Below, piece after piece: positions 1 through 7,130 of a stretch of DNA of 13,380 nucleotides. Made by a program: the position numbers and the translations under genes. The stretch is taken from NCBI GenBank assembly GCA_937892835.1, contig CALBHM010000331.1, positions 1-13,380 of the forward strand, written 5' to 3'. The DNA is from an uncultured Ruminococcus sp. Its GTDB lineage: Bacteria; Bacillota; Clostridia; Oscillospirales; Acutalibacteraceae. Each line of letters starts with the position of its first letter. Position 1 is the stretch's first letter. The notes beneath the pieces are model-generated. The model saw only the letters and a program-made list of their open reading frames with translations. It ran no database searches and was not told where the DNA came from.

Positions 1-82
1 ATTTTTATCTTTGTAACTGTCCAATTCGCAAAACATACCTCAGCCACCAAAAAGTTCAACCAATCATTATTAAGGTGATAAA

Positions 83-757
83 ATGAAGTTCAAAAGCAAA
101 AAGAAGCAAAGGAATATTATCATTGCAGCCGTAATTTTGGCAGCAGTCATCATCGCCGTTTGCGTGCGCAGCGGAGTTTTCAGTTCGAAGTACACCTACT
201 CCGGCGACCCGTATGTTTGCCTTGATGCAGGCCACGGAGCGGACGATGTCGGTGCAACTAACGGCAATCGTTACGAAAAGGACGACGACCTCAGGCTGAC
301 ATTGAAAATAAAAGAGAAGCTTGAAGCAATGGGAATCAAGGTTTATCTCACCCGTGACGATGACTCGGACGTTACGCTTGCCGAACGCTGCAAATCGGCA
401 AACAAGAAGCATTGCACGCTCTTTGTCAGCGTTCACAGAAATTCCGCCGAGGATAAAAAGGCAAACGGAATCGAAGCGTGGGTTTCGAGAAATCCTAAGG
501 GCGACGAATACTCACTTGCCGAAGATCTTGTTGCAAATATCTGCAAGCTGACAGGTCAGCAGAACCGTGGAATCAAAAAAGGTTTCCGTGACAATTCGTT
601 CGGCGACTACTACATAAATTCCGACACCGACATGCCCTCGCTTCTTCTTGAGGTCGGCTTCATCACTAATGATAATGACAACAAAGCCTTTGACGAAAAG
701 CTCGACGAGACCGCCGAGACAATAGCAAAAACTATCTACGACCACGTTGAAAAATAA
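83..757 (+). CDS. Membrane-anchored N-acetylmuramoyl-L-alanine amidase (Amidase_3)
   Basis: Zinc amidase that cleaves the bond between N-acetylmuramic acid and L-alanine in peptidoglycan; it should act outside the membrane. The 224-residue protein has a basic N-terminus (residues 1-10), one hydrophobic segment (about 11-28) that serves as signal anchor or uncleaved signal, and a catalytic domain from about 43 to the end. Family residues are visible: DAGHG with His51, Glu65, SVHRN with His118, and the catalytic glutamate Glu190 in LLLEVGFITN. There is no SH3, LysM or other wall-binding domain, so it is a minimal anchored enzyme, similar in layout to CwlD-type germination/sporulation amidases, though that assignment is only a guess. 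The start at 83 follows an AAGGTGAT ribosome site at 72-79. A terminator follows directly, so it ends its transcript. No clear promoter is visible in bases 1-71. Confidence 0.93.
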   Translation: MKFKSKKKQRNIIIAAVILAAVIIAVCVRSGVFSSKYTYSGDPYVCLDAGHGADDVGATNGNRYEKDDDLRLTLKIKEKLEAMGIKVYLTRDDDSDVTLAERCKSANKKHCTLFVSVHRNSAEDKKANGIEAWVSRNPKGDEYSLAEDLVANICKLTGQQNRGIKKGFRDNSFGDYYINSDTDMPSLLLEVGFITNDNDNKAFDEKLDETAETIAKTIYDHVEK

Positions 758-761
758 TATC

Positions 762-800
762 AGACCGTTTCATTTTCCTTGAATTTGAAACGGTCTTTTT
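762..800 (+). terminator. Rho-independent terminator of the amidase gene
   Basis: A perfect 11-base inverted repeat, AGACCGTTTCA (762-772) with TGAAACGGTCT (786-796), has a 13-base loop and runs into a T tract (796-800, then CTCTCTTT). It starts five bases after the amidase stop codon. Confidence 0.88.
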
Positions 801-811
801 CTCTCTTTATA

Positions 812-839
812 TTGCATTTTTCGCCGCTTGTGCTATAAT
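812..839 (+). promoter_or_regulatory. Sigma-A-like extended -10 promoter of the HAD phosphatase gene
   Basis: TATAAT at 834-839 is preceded by TG at 831-832, giving a full extended -10 motif. The -35 candidate TTGCAT (812-817, 16-base spacer) is poor, as expected where the extended -10 compensates. The -10 lies inside the possible upstream reading-frame extension from a TTG at 828, which supports translation starting at the ATG at 858. Confidence 0.7.
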
Positions 840-857
840 ATCAAATCGGTGATAATT

Positions 858-1505
858 ATGAAATACAACACATACATTTTTGACCTTGACGGAACACTTC
901 TTGACACGTTACAGGATTTGGCAAATGCGGTTAACCATGCAATGCGTCAAATGAATTACCCCGAAAGGACGATTGATGAGGTTCGCCGATTCATCGGCAA
1001 CGGAATAAAAATGCTGATCAAGCGTGCCGCCCCGCAGGACATTTCCCCGGAGGATTATGACAAAACGCTTGCGATTTTCACGGCCTACTACCTTGACCAT
1101 ATCGCCGACTTCACAAAGCCGTATGACGGCATTATCGACGTTATAAAGACGCTCAAGAAGAACGGCTGTAAGGTCGCCGTTGTGTCGAACAAAGCGGACG
1201 AAGCGGCCAAAAAGGTAGTCAAGGATTTCTTCGGCGACATCTTCGACCTTGTTGTCGGCAAGATGGATCGTTTTCCGTCAAAGCCTGCGCCCGATTCGGT
1301 GCTTTACGTTATTGAAACACTCGGGGCGGACAAGGCAAAATGCGTTTACTCCGGCGATTCCGAGGTCGACGTTCAGACGGCTCACAATGCCGGACTTCCC
1401 TGCGTCGGCGTAACATGGGGCAACCGTGACGTTTCCGAGCTGATTTCCGCCGGTGCGGAATATATCGCCGAAAGACCACAGGAAATTATTGAAAAAACCA
1501 AATAA
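858..1505 (+). CDS. HAD-superfamily hydrolase, phosphoglycolate phosphatase-like
   Basis: Cytoplasmic haloacid dehalogenase-type phosphatase of 215 residues, the usual size for Gph/PpaX-like enzymes. All four HAD motifs are present: motif I DLDGT with nucleophile Asp9 and acid/base Asp11, motif II Ser110 (VVSNK), motif III Lys142 (SKPAP) and motif IV GDSEVD with Asp167 and Asp171 as Mg2+ ligands. The helical cap lies at about residues 15-85. The substrate is probably 2-phosphoglycolate or pyrophosphate/another small phosphate ester; sequence alone does not decide between these. The frame is open back to a TTG at 828, but the ATG at 858 is chosen because it has a ribosome site (CGGTGAT, 847-853) and because a -10 box lies at 834-839. 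The gene is monocistronic and converges on the dockerin gene. Confidence 0.9.
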   Translation: MKYNTYIFDLDGTLLDTLQDLANAVNHAMRQMNYPERTIDEVRRFIGNGIKMLIKRAAPQDISPEDYDKTLAIFTAYYLDHIADFTKPYDGIIDVIKTLKKNGCKVAVVSNKADEAAKKVVKDFFGDIFDLVVGKMDRFPSKPAPDSVLYVIETLGADKAKCVYSGDSEVDVQTAHNAGLPCVGVTWGNRDVSELISAGAEYIAERPQEIIEKTK

Positions 1506-1533
1506 AATGTGACTGCCGCATTTAGCGCAGACC

Positions 1534-1626
1534 AAAGAGCAAAAAACAAATAGAAAAGGCTATAATACACAACCGGTGATTTAATTAACCGATTAAATGT
1601 GGATTATAGCCTTATTTTTGCTCTTT
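1534..1626. terminator. Nested inverted repeat, probable bidirectional terminator
   Basis: The inner arms AAGGCTATAAT (1556-1566) and ATTATAGCCTT (1603-1613) are a perfect 11-base pair. The outer arms AAAGAGCAAAAA (1534-1545) and TTTTTGCTCTTT (1615-1626) are a perfect 12-base pair, separated from the inner arms by 10 bases on one side and one base on the other. On either strand the inner stem is followed by a T-rich stretch, which fits transcription ending from both the HAD gene (+) and the dockerin operon (-). The stem is AT-rich, so terminator strength is uncertain. Confidence 0.6.
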
Positions 1627-1739
1627 TAAACGTTTTTTTGCCCTCTCGCAGTACACAAGTACAGCTTCGGGGCAAAGAAAACGCTTTCTGCATCTAAATG
1701 CGACAGCCCCTTTTTCTTCATTTGAAATCAGGTCTTTAT
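1627..1739. other. Structured non-coding stretch between convergent genes
   Basis: No gene is seen here. The stretch holds an imperfect hairpin centred at 1656 (TGCCC 1639-1643 with GGGCA 1670-1674, and an inner GTAC-acaa-GTAC at 1651-1662). It also holds a small hairpin GCAT-ctaa-ATGC (1690-1701) and a GCCCC (1706-1710) that can pair with GGGGC (1669-1673). On the - strand this is the 3' untranslated end of the dockerin operon. It could be RNA processing structure, a decayed repeat element, or both. Confidence 0.4.
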
Positions 1740-2585
1740 TCAAAAGCTAAACGTTCCGTAATACGACGTTTCGCCTTTTTCGGTTATCTTGTCAACCTTG
1801 CCGTTTTTCTGCTTCATTGTAAACTGCGAGCTATACGGCGTTTTAACGTTCAGCTCTTTTACTCGGCCGTTAGCGTCCGTTACCGCTTCAATGACCGTGC
1901 CGCTGTAAGTGACACTTCCCGAGGTATAATTCTTGATTTCCGTGCCGTCCAAACCGAATTCAAATGGGAATCCGCCGGCCGTATTATAAACCGGGTCTTT
2001 TTTCACGTCGACCTTTTCCGATTTCAGAACAAGTCTGATTTTCATTCCGCTTGACAGCTTCGTAACGGTTGCCGAGCTGAGCATATCCTCCGTGAGCTTT
2101 GTGTCCGGTCCGTAAACCCATGCAGGATTGTCGTTCTCATCAACGCCGTTTTTAAACTTGCCTGTCGTTGTGCTCGGACCGGTTTTAATCTCTTCGGATT
2201 TTCCGTTGAAAGTATATGTTCCCGTTTCGTACTGCGTAACGGTAGCCGTCTTCACCTGCTGATAGGTCTTGGCAAGAGCTGTATTATATGTCTTGACGAT
2301 TTCGCTCTTAACCGTAGGCGTATCGTCCGACGTCTCAAGTCCGACGGAAATTCTGAGAATTTTCAATGCGTCGGAGGAATTAATTTTACCGTCTTTGTTA
2401 ACATCGGCATTCGCTTTGTTAAAATTCTTTACGCTGATTCCGACGCTGTATTGAAGCACGCCGAGAGCGTCGGCGGAATTGATTTGTCCGTCATTGTTAA
2501 CGTCGCCGAGAAGCACCGCCGATGAGCTGACGGTCAACGCAGCCGCAAGCGAAAGTGCCGAAAGAATTGAAATAAATTTTTTCAT
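1740..2585 (-). CDS. Secreted protein with N-terminal type I dockerin
   Basis: The 281-residue protein has a signal peptide (residues 1-23, cleavage likely after SSSA). A type I dockerin follows immediately, with two calcium-binding loops: DVNNDGQINSADAL from residue 28 and DVNKDGKINSSDAL from residue 61, each followed by a hydrophobic helix. Dockerins bind cohesin modules of scaffoldins, so the protein is probably exported and attached to a cellulosome-like complex or a cell-surface cohesin. Residues 93-281 form a threonine-, lysine- and serine-rich domain of predicted beta structure that I do not recognise; no glycosidase or esterase motif is visible. A dockerin at the N-terminus is less usual than at the C-terminus. 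The ATG at 2585 is preferred over the frame extension to 2651 because AAAGGAG lies at 2600-2594 and the signal peptide begins there. That ribosome site overlaps the stop codon of the preceding gene. Confidence 0.88.
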   Translation of the reverse strand: MKKFISILSALSLAAALTVSSSAVLLGDVNNDGQINSADALGVLQYSVGISVKNFNKANADVNKDGKINSSDALKILRISVGLETSDDTPTVKSEIVKTYNTALAKTYQQVKTATVTQYETGTYTFNGKSEEIKTGPSTTTGKFKNGVDENDNPAWVYGPDTKLTEDMLSSATVTKLSSGMKIRLVLKSEKVDVKKDPVYNTAGGFPFEFGLDGTEIKNYTSGSVTYSGTVIEAVTDANGRVKELNVKTPYSSQFTMKQKNGKVDKITEKGETSYYGTFSF

Positions 2586-2598
2586 TTTAATCGCTCCT

Positions 2599-2931
2599 TT
2601 ATGTGAATTGTTCAACCGTATCACGAATAGTATCGAGGAATGCATCCTCACCCCATGTGTTAATCTTAAAGAAAACCGCCTGACTTCCGCCCGAGCTTAT
2701 CGCCGTGAGATGCACATCATTTCCGCAGGCGAAAAGCGTAACGCTCAGGCTGACCCGGTTGCCGCCGATGTAGCTGTAACGCTCATAGACCTTGACCGAG
2801 CAGGCGCAGTCTCCTTTTTCGCAGTACGATTCATCCTCGACCGAGGCCGAGATGCTTTTGTTAACCGCACTGTCAATAGCTTCGCTGATTTCAAACAAAG
2901 AACCGTGAAGGTCACATTCAAGCATTGCCAT
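2599..2931 (-). CDS. DUF6054-like small protein
   Basis: The 110-residue protein has no signal peptide or membrane segment, so it is probably cytoplasmic. It has the look of the DUF6054 family of Firmicutes: SISASVED, a middle motif VYERYSYIGGNRVSL and the highly conserved-looking SGGSQAVFFKINTWGE near residues 80-95. This family recognition is from memory and the function is unknown. Four cysteines occur, two of them in EKGDCAC. The start at 2931 has AAAAAGGAG at 2947-2939 with a seven-base gap; the frame is open a little further upstream to 2955 without a better start. The first 14 bases overlap the end of the isomerase gene, and the stop overlaps the ribosome site of the dockerin gene, so translation of the three is probably coupled. 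Confidence 0.75.
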   Translation of the reverse strand: MAMLECDLHGSLFEISEAIDSAVNKSISASVEDESYCEKGDCACSVKVYERYSYIGGNRVSLSVTLFACGNDVHLTAISSGGSQAVFFKINTWGEDAFLDTIRDTVEQFT

Positions 2932-3808
2932 GAATTTTCTCCTTTTTATTTTCAATTTTCTTTATGAGACTTCTGCCGATATCGTGCAGAAGTTTATATG
3001 CCGCCGGGAAAACCTCATCGGGGAAATTGACAAGAAAATAATCCGATTCAAACGTGAAATCGCCCTTGTAATCAATATCGGCAAGAGCCTGCGTGATCTC
3101 CTCCCAGTCGAGGTCGAAGAAATAGGGAGGACAATGCCTGTCCTCAAGATAATCATTGTCATGAACGTGCAAACAGCCGACATAATCATGGCCGAGAGTT
3201 CTGAGCATCTCAGGTGCTGTCGTTCCGACAAGTCCGGCATGGCCGATATCGACGCAAGCGGTGAAATACTTCGGGTCGAGCATATCCATCATGGCTCTGA
3301 ACTCCTCACCGACGCTGCAAATATTCGGAACAATGCAATTCCTGCGTCGGTCTCTGCCAAACATATTCTCGCACGCAATTTTTATATTGTACTCCTTGCA
3401 AAGCGGAATAAGATTATTGTAAAACTCGGCGTTAAGCTCAAGATTTCTCTTGCTGTCCTTGCCGTAATACGTCGGGTGAATTACAATGTTTTTCGCTCCG
3501 AGAGTACCTGCGATTTCTATTGAACGCTTGATTTTTTCAAGAATCACCGTGTTGTATGTATCCTCCCCGACCTTGAAGCTCGGGAAAGGCGCATGAGCCT
3601 GATTGAAGTATTTGCCATAGCTTTCGGCAATCTTCTTCACTTCATGCACATGCTCAAGATAGGAAGGCTGATTGAGGATATCATCGTCGTCCTGCATGCA
3701 AAACATTGAATAATCCAATGCGTCAAAGCCTGCCTCGCATATCATCCGTACATTTTTCTCATCGCCGAAACGCTTTGAACCGATTGATGTTTGCGTTGAT
3801 AATACCAT
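2918..3808 (-). CDS. Sugar phosphate isomerase/epimerase-like TIM-barrel protein
   Basis: The 296-residue cytoplasmic protein belongs to the xylose-isomerase-like TIM-barrel (AP endonuclease family 2) group. Candidate metal and substrate residues fall at the ends of predicted beta strands: HAPFPSF (72-78), NIVIHPTYY (107-115), Glu147 in ACENMFG, Asp187 and His190 in CVDIGH, His214/His216 in LHVHDND and Glu254 in FTFESDY. Members isomerise, epimerise or dehydrate sugars and inositols; I cannot name the substrate. It sits 65 bases after the beta-galactosidase gene, which suggests a role in handling the released sugar or a derivative. The ATG at 3808 is chosen over a TTG at 3817 because GAAAGGAC (3825-3818) is properly spaced only from the ATG. 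The C-terminus is lysine-rich. Confidence 0.85.
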   Translation of the reverse strand: MVLSTQTSIGSKRFGDEKNVRMICEAGFDALDYSMFCMQDDDDILNQPSYLEHVHEVKKIAESYGKYFNQAHAPFPSFKVGEDTYNTVILEKIKRSIEIAGTLGAKNIVIHPTYYGKDSKRNLELNAEFYNNLIPLCKEYNIKIACENMFGRDRRRNCIVPNICSVGEEFRAMMDMLDPKYFTACVDIGHAGLVGTTAPEMLRTLGHDYVGCLHVHDNDYLEDRHCPPYFFDLDWEEITQALADIDYKGDFTFESDYFLVNFPDEVFPAAYKLLHDIGRSLIKKIENKKEKIHGNA

Positions 3809-3836
3809 TTTAATCAAGTCCTTTCGATTTTGGTTT

Positions 3837-3881
3837 AAAAGAACGATGGGAGCAGTTTAAATCTGACGAGAACTTACTCCC
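3837..3881 (-). terminator. Weak hairpin after lacZ, possible partial terminator or processing site
   Basis: On the - strand GGGAG (3881-3877) can pair with CTCCC (3852-3848), extended by AGTT/AACT after a small internal loop, and the next bases are only modestly T-rich (TTCTTTT). It overlaps the beta-galactosidase stop codon. It is too weak to call a full terminator, but it could lower expression of the downstream genes relative to lacZ. Confidence 0.25.
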
Positions 3882-6800
3882 CGGCCTTAACTCCTCTTAT
3901 GCAAAACGCAAAGGAATAATTACCGCTGTGCATTTTGTACGGCTCATGCAGGCATGCCGTGCCGGGCATATCGCCGCCGACACCTCGCTGCTTAGTATCA
4001 ATGCAAAGAGAATAATATTCGTCATTCTTTAGCTCATGATTGTGCATGGCCTTTTCGATTTTCTCCTGAGAATAGCTGTGCATGGAGAACTCAAATGGGA
4101 AATCCGAGCTGACCGAGAAGCCGTTGCCGCTGTCGTCGGTAATTTCAAGTGAACGAACGTCGGTTCTGTTGCCGTTCTCCTGCGGCCTCATATAGTAATG
4201 GAAAAGCTCGTCGGCTTTCTTTCTGAATTCAGAAATTCGCTGTCCTGTTTTTCTGTCGCAATACGCTTCTTCCGGGCCTCTGCCGTACCACTTTACGTTG
4301 CAAAAATCCTTGTTTATACCGAGTCTGACGCCCGAACGAAGTATCGGGAGAATAGGACTGTTCATGTTCTGTCCGATATTCACACTGCCGTCGCTGTTGA
4401 CGATTATATCCGTCTCAACATGACCTGCGAACGGCGCAAACCAATGAATATTCACGATACAAGAGCCGCTGAACGGGAAGATAACGAAGCTCTTTACGCT
4501 GACGGTTCGGCTCGTTATATCCCAAAGATAGAGCGGATTGAGGTGCTTGAACATAGGCGCAAAGTTGAAATAATTTGTGTCATTATCGGTCAACGGACGG
4601 AAGAAATTCGGCTTAAACGAGAGCGAATTATCAAGAATATTTCCGTTGCCGAAGTCGATTCCGTAAAGCTTTTTATCCTTAAACGTTACGGTTGTGTCAC
4701 CTGCGATTATCTTGTGGACATTGCCCTTTGAAAGAACCTTAACCATGCCCTCTCTCGGCTCGGGTTTTGCCTTTTCGTTGCTGAGGGTAAACTGGTTGAA
4801 GCTGATTTCATCGCCGGCCTTGTGCCACTCGTTTTCGCTCTTATATCTGAATGAAAGCGTAAGAATATACTCGCCCGTTTCAAACTCCGTTGAATACGGA
4901 ATCGTGAGCGTTTTAGCCGTCTGCGGAGCTATTCCGTCGAGCGACATTCTGCCGCTTTCAAGCTCCCGGCCGTTTTTGGCAACCGACCATTCGAGATAGC
5001 AATAATCAATCGTAACAAAATAATTCTTATTCTTTATCTTAACTTTTTTTCTTTCAACGTCGATATCCTCGGCGCAAATATTGGAATAAACCTGCTTAAC
5101 CTCATAATATGCCGGGTGCGGCGTGCGGTCGGCAGCAATTATTCCGTTGGCGCAGAAATAAAAGCTCGACCAGCCCTCGTTGAAGTCGCCGCCATAAAGC
5201 CATTTGCCGTCCTTGCGTATCGCCTGATCAACAAAATCCCAAATAAATCCGCCTGTCATGTGATCGTACTTTTCAAAATCGTCAACATATTCCTTGAAAT
5301 TGCCGAGGCTGTTCTCCATTGAATGAGCATACTCGCAATAGATTACAGGGTGGTCGTCGAACGCCGATTTCGGGACATCCTTGTTGTCGGCGGCAAGGGC
5401 ATTGGCAATATTGTCGAACAATGTCGCCGTGATGGCTTCCTTGTGAACAAGCTTGTCAACTACATTCTCCATCGGGTACATTCGGCTGATAAAATCCGAC
5501 TTCGTAAGGTCAAAATCGCCCTCATAGTGGATCGGATAAAGGTCGCAGAGCTTTAATATAGCCTTTTTCATCTCGGCAAAGTTTGAGCCGTCACCTGCTT
5601 CATTGCCGAGCGACCAGAAGCAGATACAGGCATGGCTTCTGTCACGGAGAACCGTCATCTCCGCCCTGTCAACAACTGCGGAAGTCCAAAGAGGATTGTC
5701 ACCGGGTACATTCTTTCGGCGCACACCGTGACTTTCAACATCGCACTCATCCATTACATAAAAGCCAAGCTCGTCGCAAAGCTCGTAGAAGAACGGATCA
5801 TCTGGATAATGGCTGGTTCTTATGGCGTTGATGTTCGCCTGCTTCATGAGGTAAAGATCCTGATAGTATCTCTCCCTCGGCACTGCCCAGCCGTGGTCGG
5901 GGTCGTAATCGTGACGGTTGACTCCTTTGATTATAACCTTTTGACCGTTGATATAATAAACGTTACCTTTTATTTCAACTCGCTTGAAGCCGATTCTTAT
6001 CTCTTTCTTGACCGAGCAGCGTGTACCCTCATAGAGCTTGACCGTAAGGGTATAAAGCTCGGGCGATTCGGCGCTCCATTTTCGACATTTTTCGACAATA
6101 TGATTAATTTTAAGCTCACCGCTTGCCTTGCCCCTGAAAATCTCTTTTTTGTCAAGGTCAACACGGCATGTTACATTTTTATCCGTGCTGAATTTAAGCG
6201 TCAGGTCAAGTATGCCGTCGGTATAACTGTCGTCAAGAGTCGTTCTTGCATATATATCCTCAACCGTAGTTTCAGGCTCGGCTACAAGATAAACCTCACG
6301 GTAAATGCCCGAGAACTGCCACATGTCTTGATTTTCAAGATAGGTTGCGTCGCTGAAACGCATGACCTTGGCCGCAACGGTGTTTTCGCCCTCATGGAGC
6401 ACATCGGTTATGTCGAACTCGGCCGGTGTCATTGAGCCTTGCGAGTAGCCGATATATTCGCCGTTTACATAGACGTAAAGTGCAGACTTCGCCGCACCGA
6501 AATGCAAAATGATTCTTCTGCCGTCAAAACTTTCGGGCAAAGTGAAGCTGCGGCGATAGAAGCCTATTTCATTCTTTTCGTGGCTGACCTTCGGAATCTG
6601 CGATTCGACCGTCGAGACCTGCGGCGGCATTGACGAGCAAAGATAAATCGGCTTTCCGTAGTCCTGCATCTGCCAGACCGAAGGGACAGTTACCGTGTCC
6701 CAGCCGCTGTCGTCAAAATCAGAACAGAAAAAGTTCTGCGGCTGATTTCCCACTCCCATCTGCCACTTAAATTTCCATTCGCCGTTCAGCGAAAGCTTGT

Positions 6801-6921
6801 ATTTCGACTTGCCGTATTCAACCTTATCCCTTGCATCATAGGGCAGAGCAAGATTGTGTCCGTCAAGCTTATTCTCACGAAAAAATAACGGGTTTTCCCA
6901 TTTATGAAGCGGTTTTTTCAA
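3874..6921 (-). CDS. lacZ: Beta-galactosidase, glycoside hydrolase family 2
   Basis: Large cytoplasmic GH2 enzyme that hydrolyses terminal beta-galactosides such as lactose. At 1015 residues it is close to the Escherichia coli LacZ length. Order of domains: sugar-binding jelly roll (about 40-215), immunoglobulin-like domain (about 220-320), catalytic TIM barrel (about 325-620), then a second Ig-like domain and the C-terminal beta-sandwich small chain. Catalytic residues are visible: acid/base Glu441 in LGNEAG and nucleophile Glu530 in YCEYAHSMENSLG. IKGVNRHDYDPDHG and RTSHYPDDP are family signatures. There is no signal peptide. The frame starts at a TTG at 6930, but AGGAG (6935-6931) touches that codon; a second TTG at 6921 has the correct nine-base gap and is chosen. 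First gene of a four-gene - strand unit, with promoter at 6978-6950. Confidence 0.95.
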   Translation of the reverse strand: MKKPLHKWENPLFFRENKLDGHNLALPYDARDKVEYGKSKYKLSLNGEWKFKWQMGVGNQPQNFFCSDFDDSGWDTVTVPSVWQMQDYGKPIYLCSSMPPQVSTVESQIPKVSHEKNEIGFYRRSFTLPESFDGRRIILHFGAAKSALYVYVNGEYIGYSQGSMTPAEFDITDVLHEGENTVAAKVMRFSDATYLENQDMWQFSGIYREVYLVAEPETTVEDIYARTTLDDSYTDGILDLTLKFSTDKNVTCRVDLDKKEIFRGKASGELKINHIVEKCRKWSAESPELYTLTVKLYEGTRCSVKKEIRIGFKRVEIKGNVYYINGQKVIIKGVNRHDYDPDHGWAVPRERYYQDLYLMKQANINAIRTSHYPDDPFFYELCDELGFYVMDECDVESHGVRRKNVPGDNPLWTSAVVDRAEMTVLRDRSHACICFWSLGNEAGDGSNFAEMKKAILKLCDLYPIHYEGDFDLTKSDFISRMYPMENVVDKLVHKEAITATLFDNIANALAADNKDVPKSAFDDHPVIYCEYAHSMENSLGNFKEYVDDFEKYDHMTGGFIWDFVDQAIRKDGKWLYGGDFNEGWSSFYFCANGIIAADRTPHPAYYEVKQVYSNICAEDIDVERKKVKIKNKNYFVTIDYCYLEWSVAKNGRELESGRMSLDGIAPQTAKTLTIPYSTEFETGEYILTLSFRYKSENEWHKAGDEISFNQFTLSNEKAKPEPREGMVKVLSKGNVHKIIAGDTTVTFKDKKLYGIDFGNGNILDNSLSFKPNFFRPLTDNDTNYFNFAPMFKHLNPLYLWDITSRTVSVKSFVIFPFSGSCIVNIHWFAPFAGHVETDIIVNSDGSVNIGQNMNSPILPILRSGVRLGINKDFCNVKWYGRGPEEAYCDRKTGQRISEFRKKADELFHYYMRPQENGNRTDVRSLEITDDSGNGFSVSSDFPFEFSMHSYSQEKIEKAMHNHELKNDEYYSLCIDTKQRGVGGDMPGTACLHEPYKMHSGNYSFAFCIRGVKAGE

Positions 6922-6949
6922 AAAAATCAACTCCTATCTATACATTATA

Positions 6950-6978
6950 ATTATATCTTTACTTCCCCTACAAGTCAA
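6950..6978 (-). promoter_or_regulatory. Near-consensus sigma-A promoter of the lacZ operon
   Basis: On the - strand a TTGACT -35 box (6978-6973), a 17-base spacer and a TATAAT -10 box (6955-6950) are in perfect register. A second TATAAT lies six bases downstream (6949-6944). The predicted transcript start is near 6943, giving a short leader of about 20 bases before the TTG at 6921. Such a strong core promoter suggests control by a repressor or catabolite control, but I see no convincing cre site. Confidence 0.82.
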
Positions 6979-7037
6979 ATAAAAATCAAGTTATTTTTCC
7001 TTTTTTTATACTTTATATGCAAAACGGCCAAAATTGC

Positions 7038-7066
7038 AGATTCTGTGAAATAAATTCAGCGAATCT
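7038..7066. promoter_or_regulatory. 29-base imperfect palindrome, candidate operator
   Basis: Half-sites are arranged AGATTC-n2-TGAA-n5-TTCA-n2-GAATCT, centred on 7052. Eleven of 14 arm positions pair. It ends two bases before the -35 box of the DUF1846 promoter and about 60 bases upstream of the lacZ -35 box, so a dimeric regulator bound here could act on one or both divergent units. It could also be chance in AT-rich DNA. Confidence 0.45.
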
Positions 7067-7068
7067 TA

Positions 7069-7097
7069 TTGAAAAAAAACGTCGCAAGTATTATAAT
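7069..7097 (+). promoter_or_regulatory. Sigma-A-type promoter of the DUF1846 gene
   Basis: TTGAAA (7069-7074), a 17-base spacer and TATAAT (7092-7097) form a near-consensus promoter, with a predicted transcript start near 7104. It lies inside the upstream open extension of the DUF1846 frame (back to an ATG at 7017), showing that the extension is not translated from this promoter. Confidence 0.8.
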
Positions 7098-7130
7098 GAA
7101 TCGAATAATGCAAATTTTGAGGTGTTGGTG

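Noticed and set aside
2586..2651. N-terminal extension of the dockerin protein to position 2651
   Set aside because: The signal peptide and a strong ribosome site place the start at 2585; the extension would overlap the DUF6054-like gene.
2930..3523. Open frame of 197 codons on the + strand opposite the TIM-barrel gene
   Set aside because: No domain, and it lies wholly within a gene with recognisable metal-binding motifs on the other strand.
5632..6435. Long open frame on the + strand opposite lacZ (267 codons)
   Set aside because: It is antisense to a fully intact GH2 gene, has no ribosome site and no recognisable domain; it arises from the codon composition of lacZ.
7017..7130. Upstream ATG extension of the DUF1846 gene
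   Set aside because: The extension contains the promoter (TTGAAA and TATAAT in register) and a palindrome, does not resemble the family N-terminus, and lacks a ribosome site.
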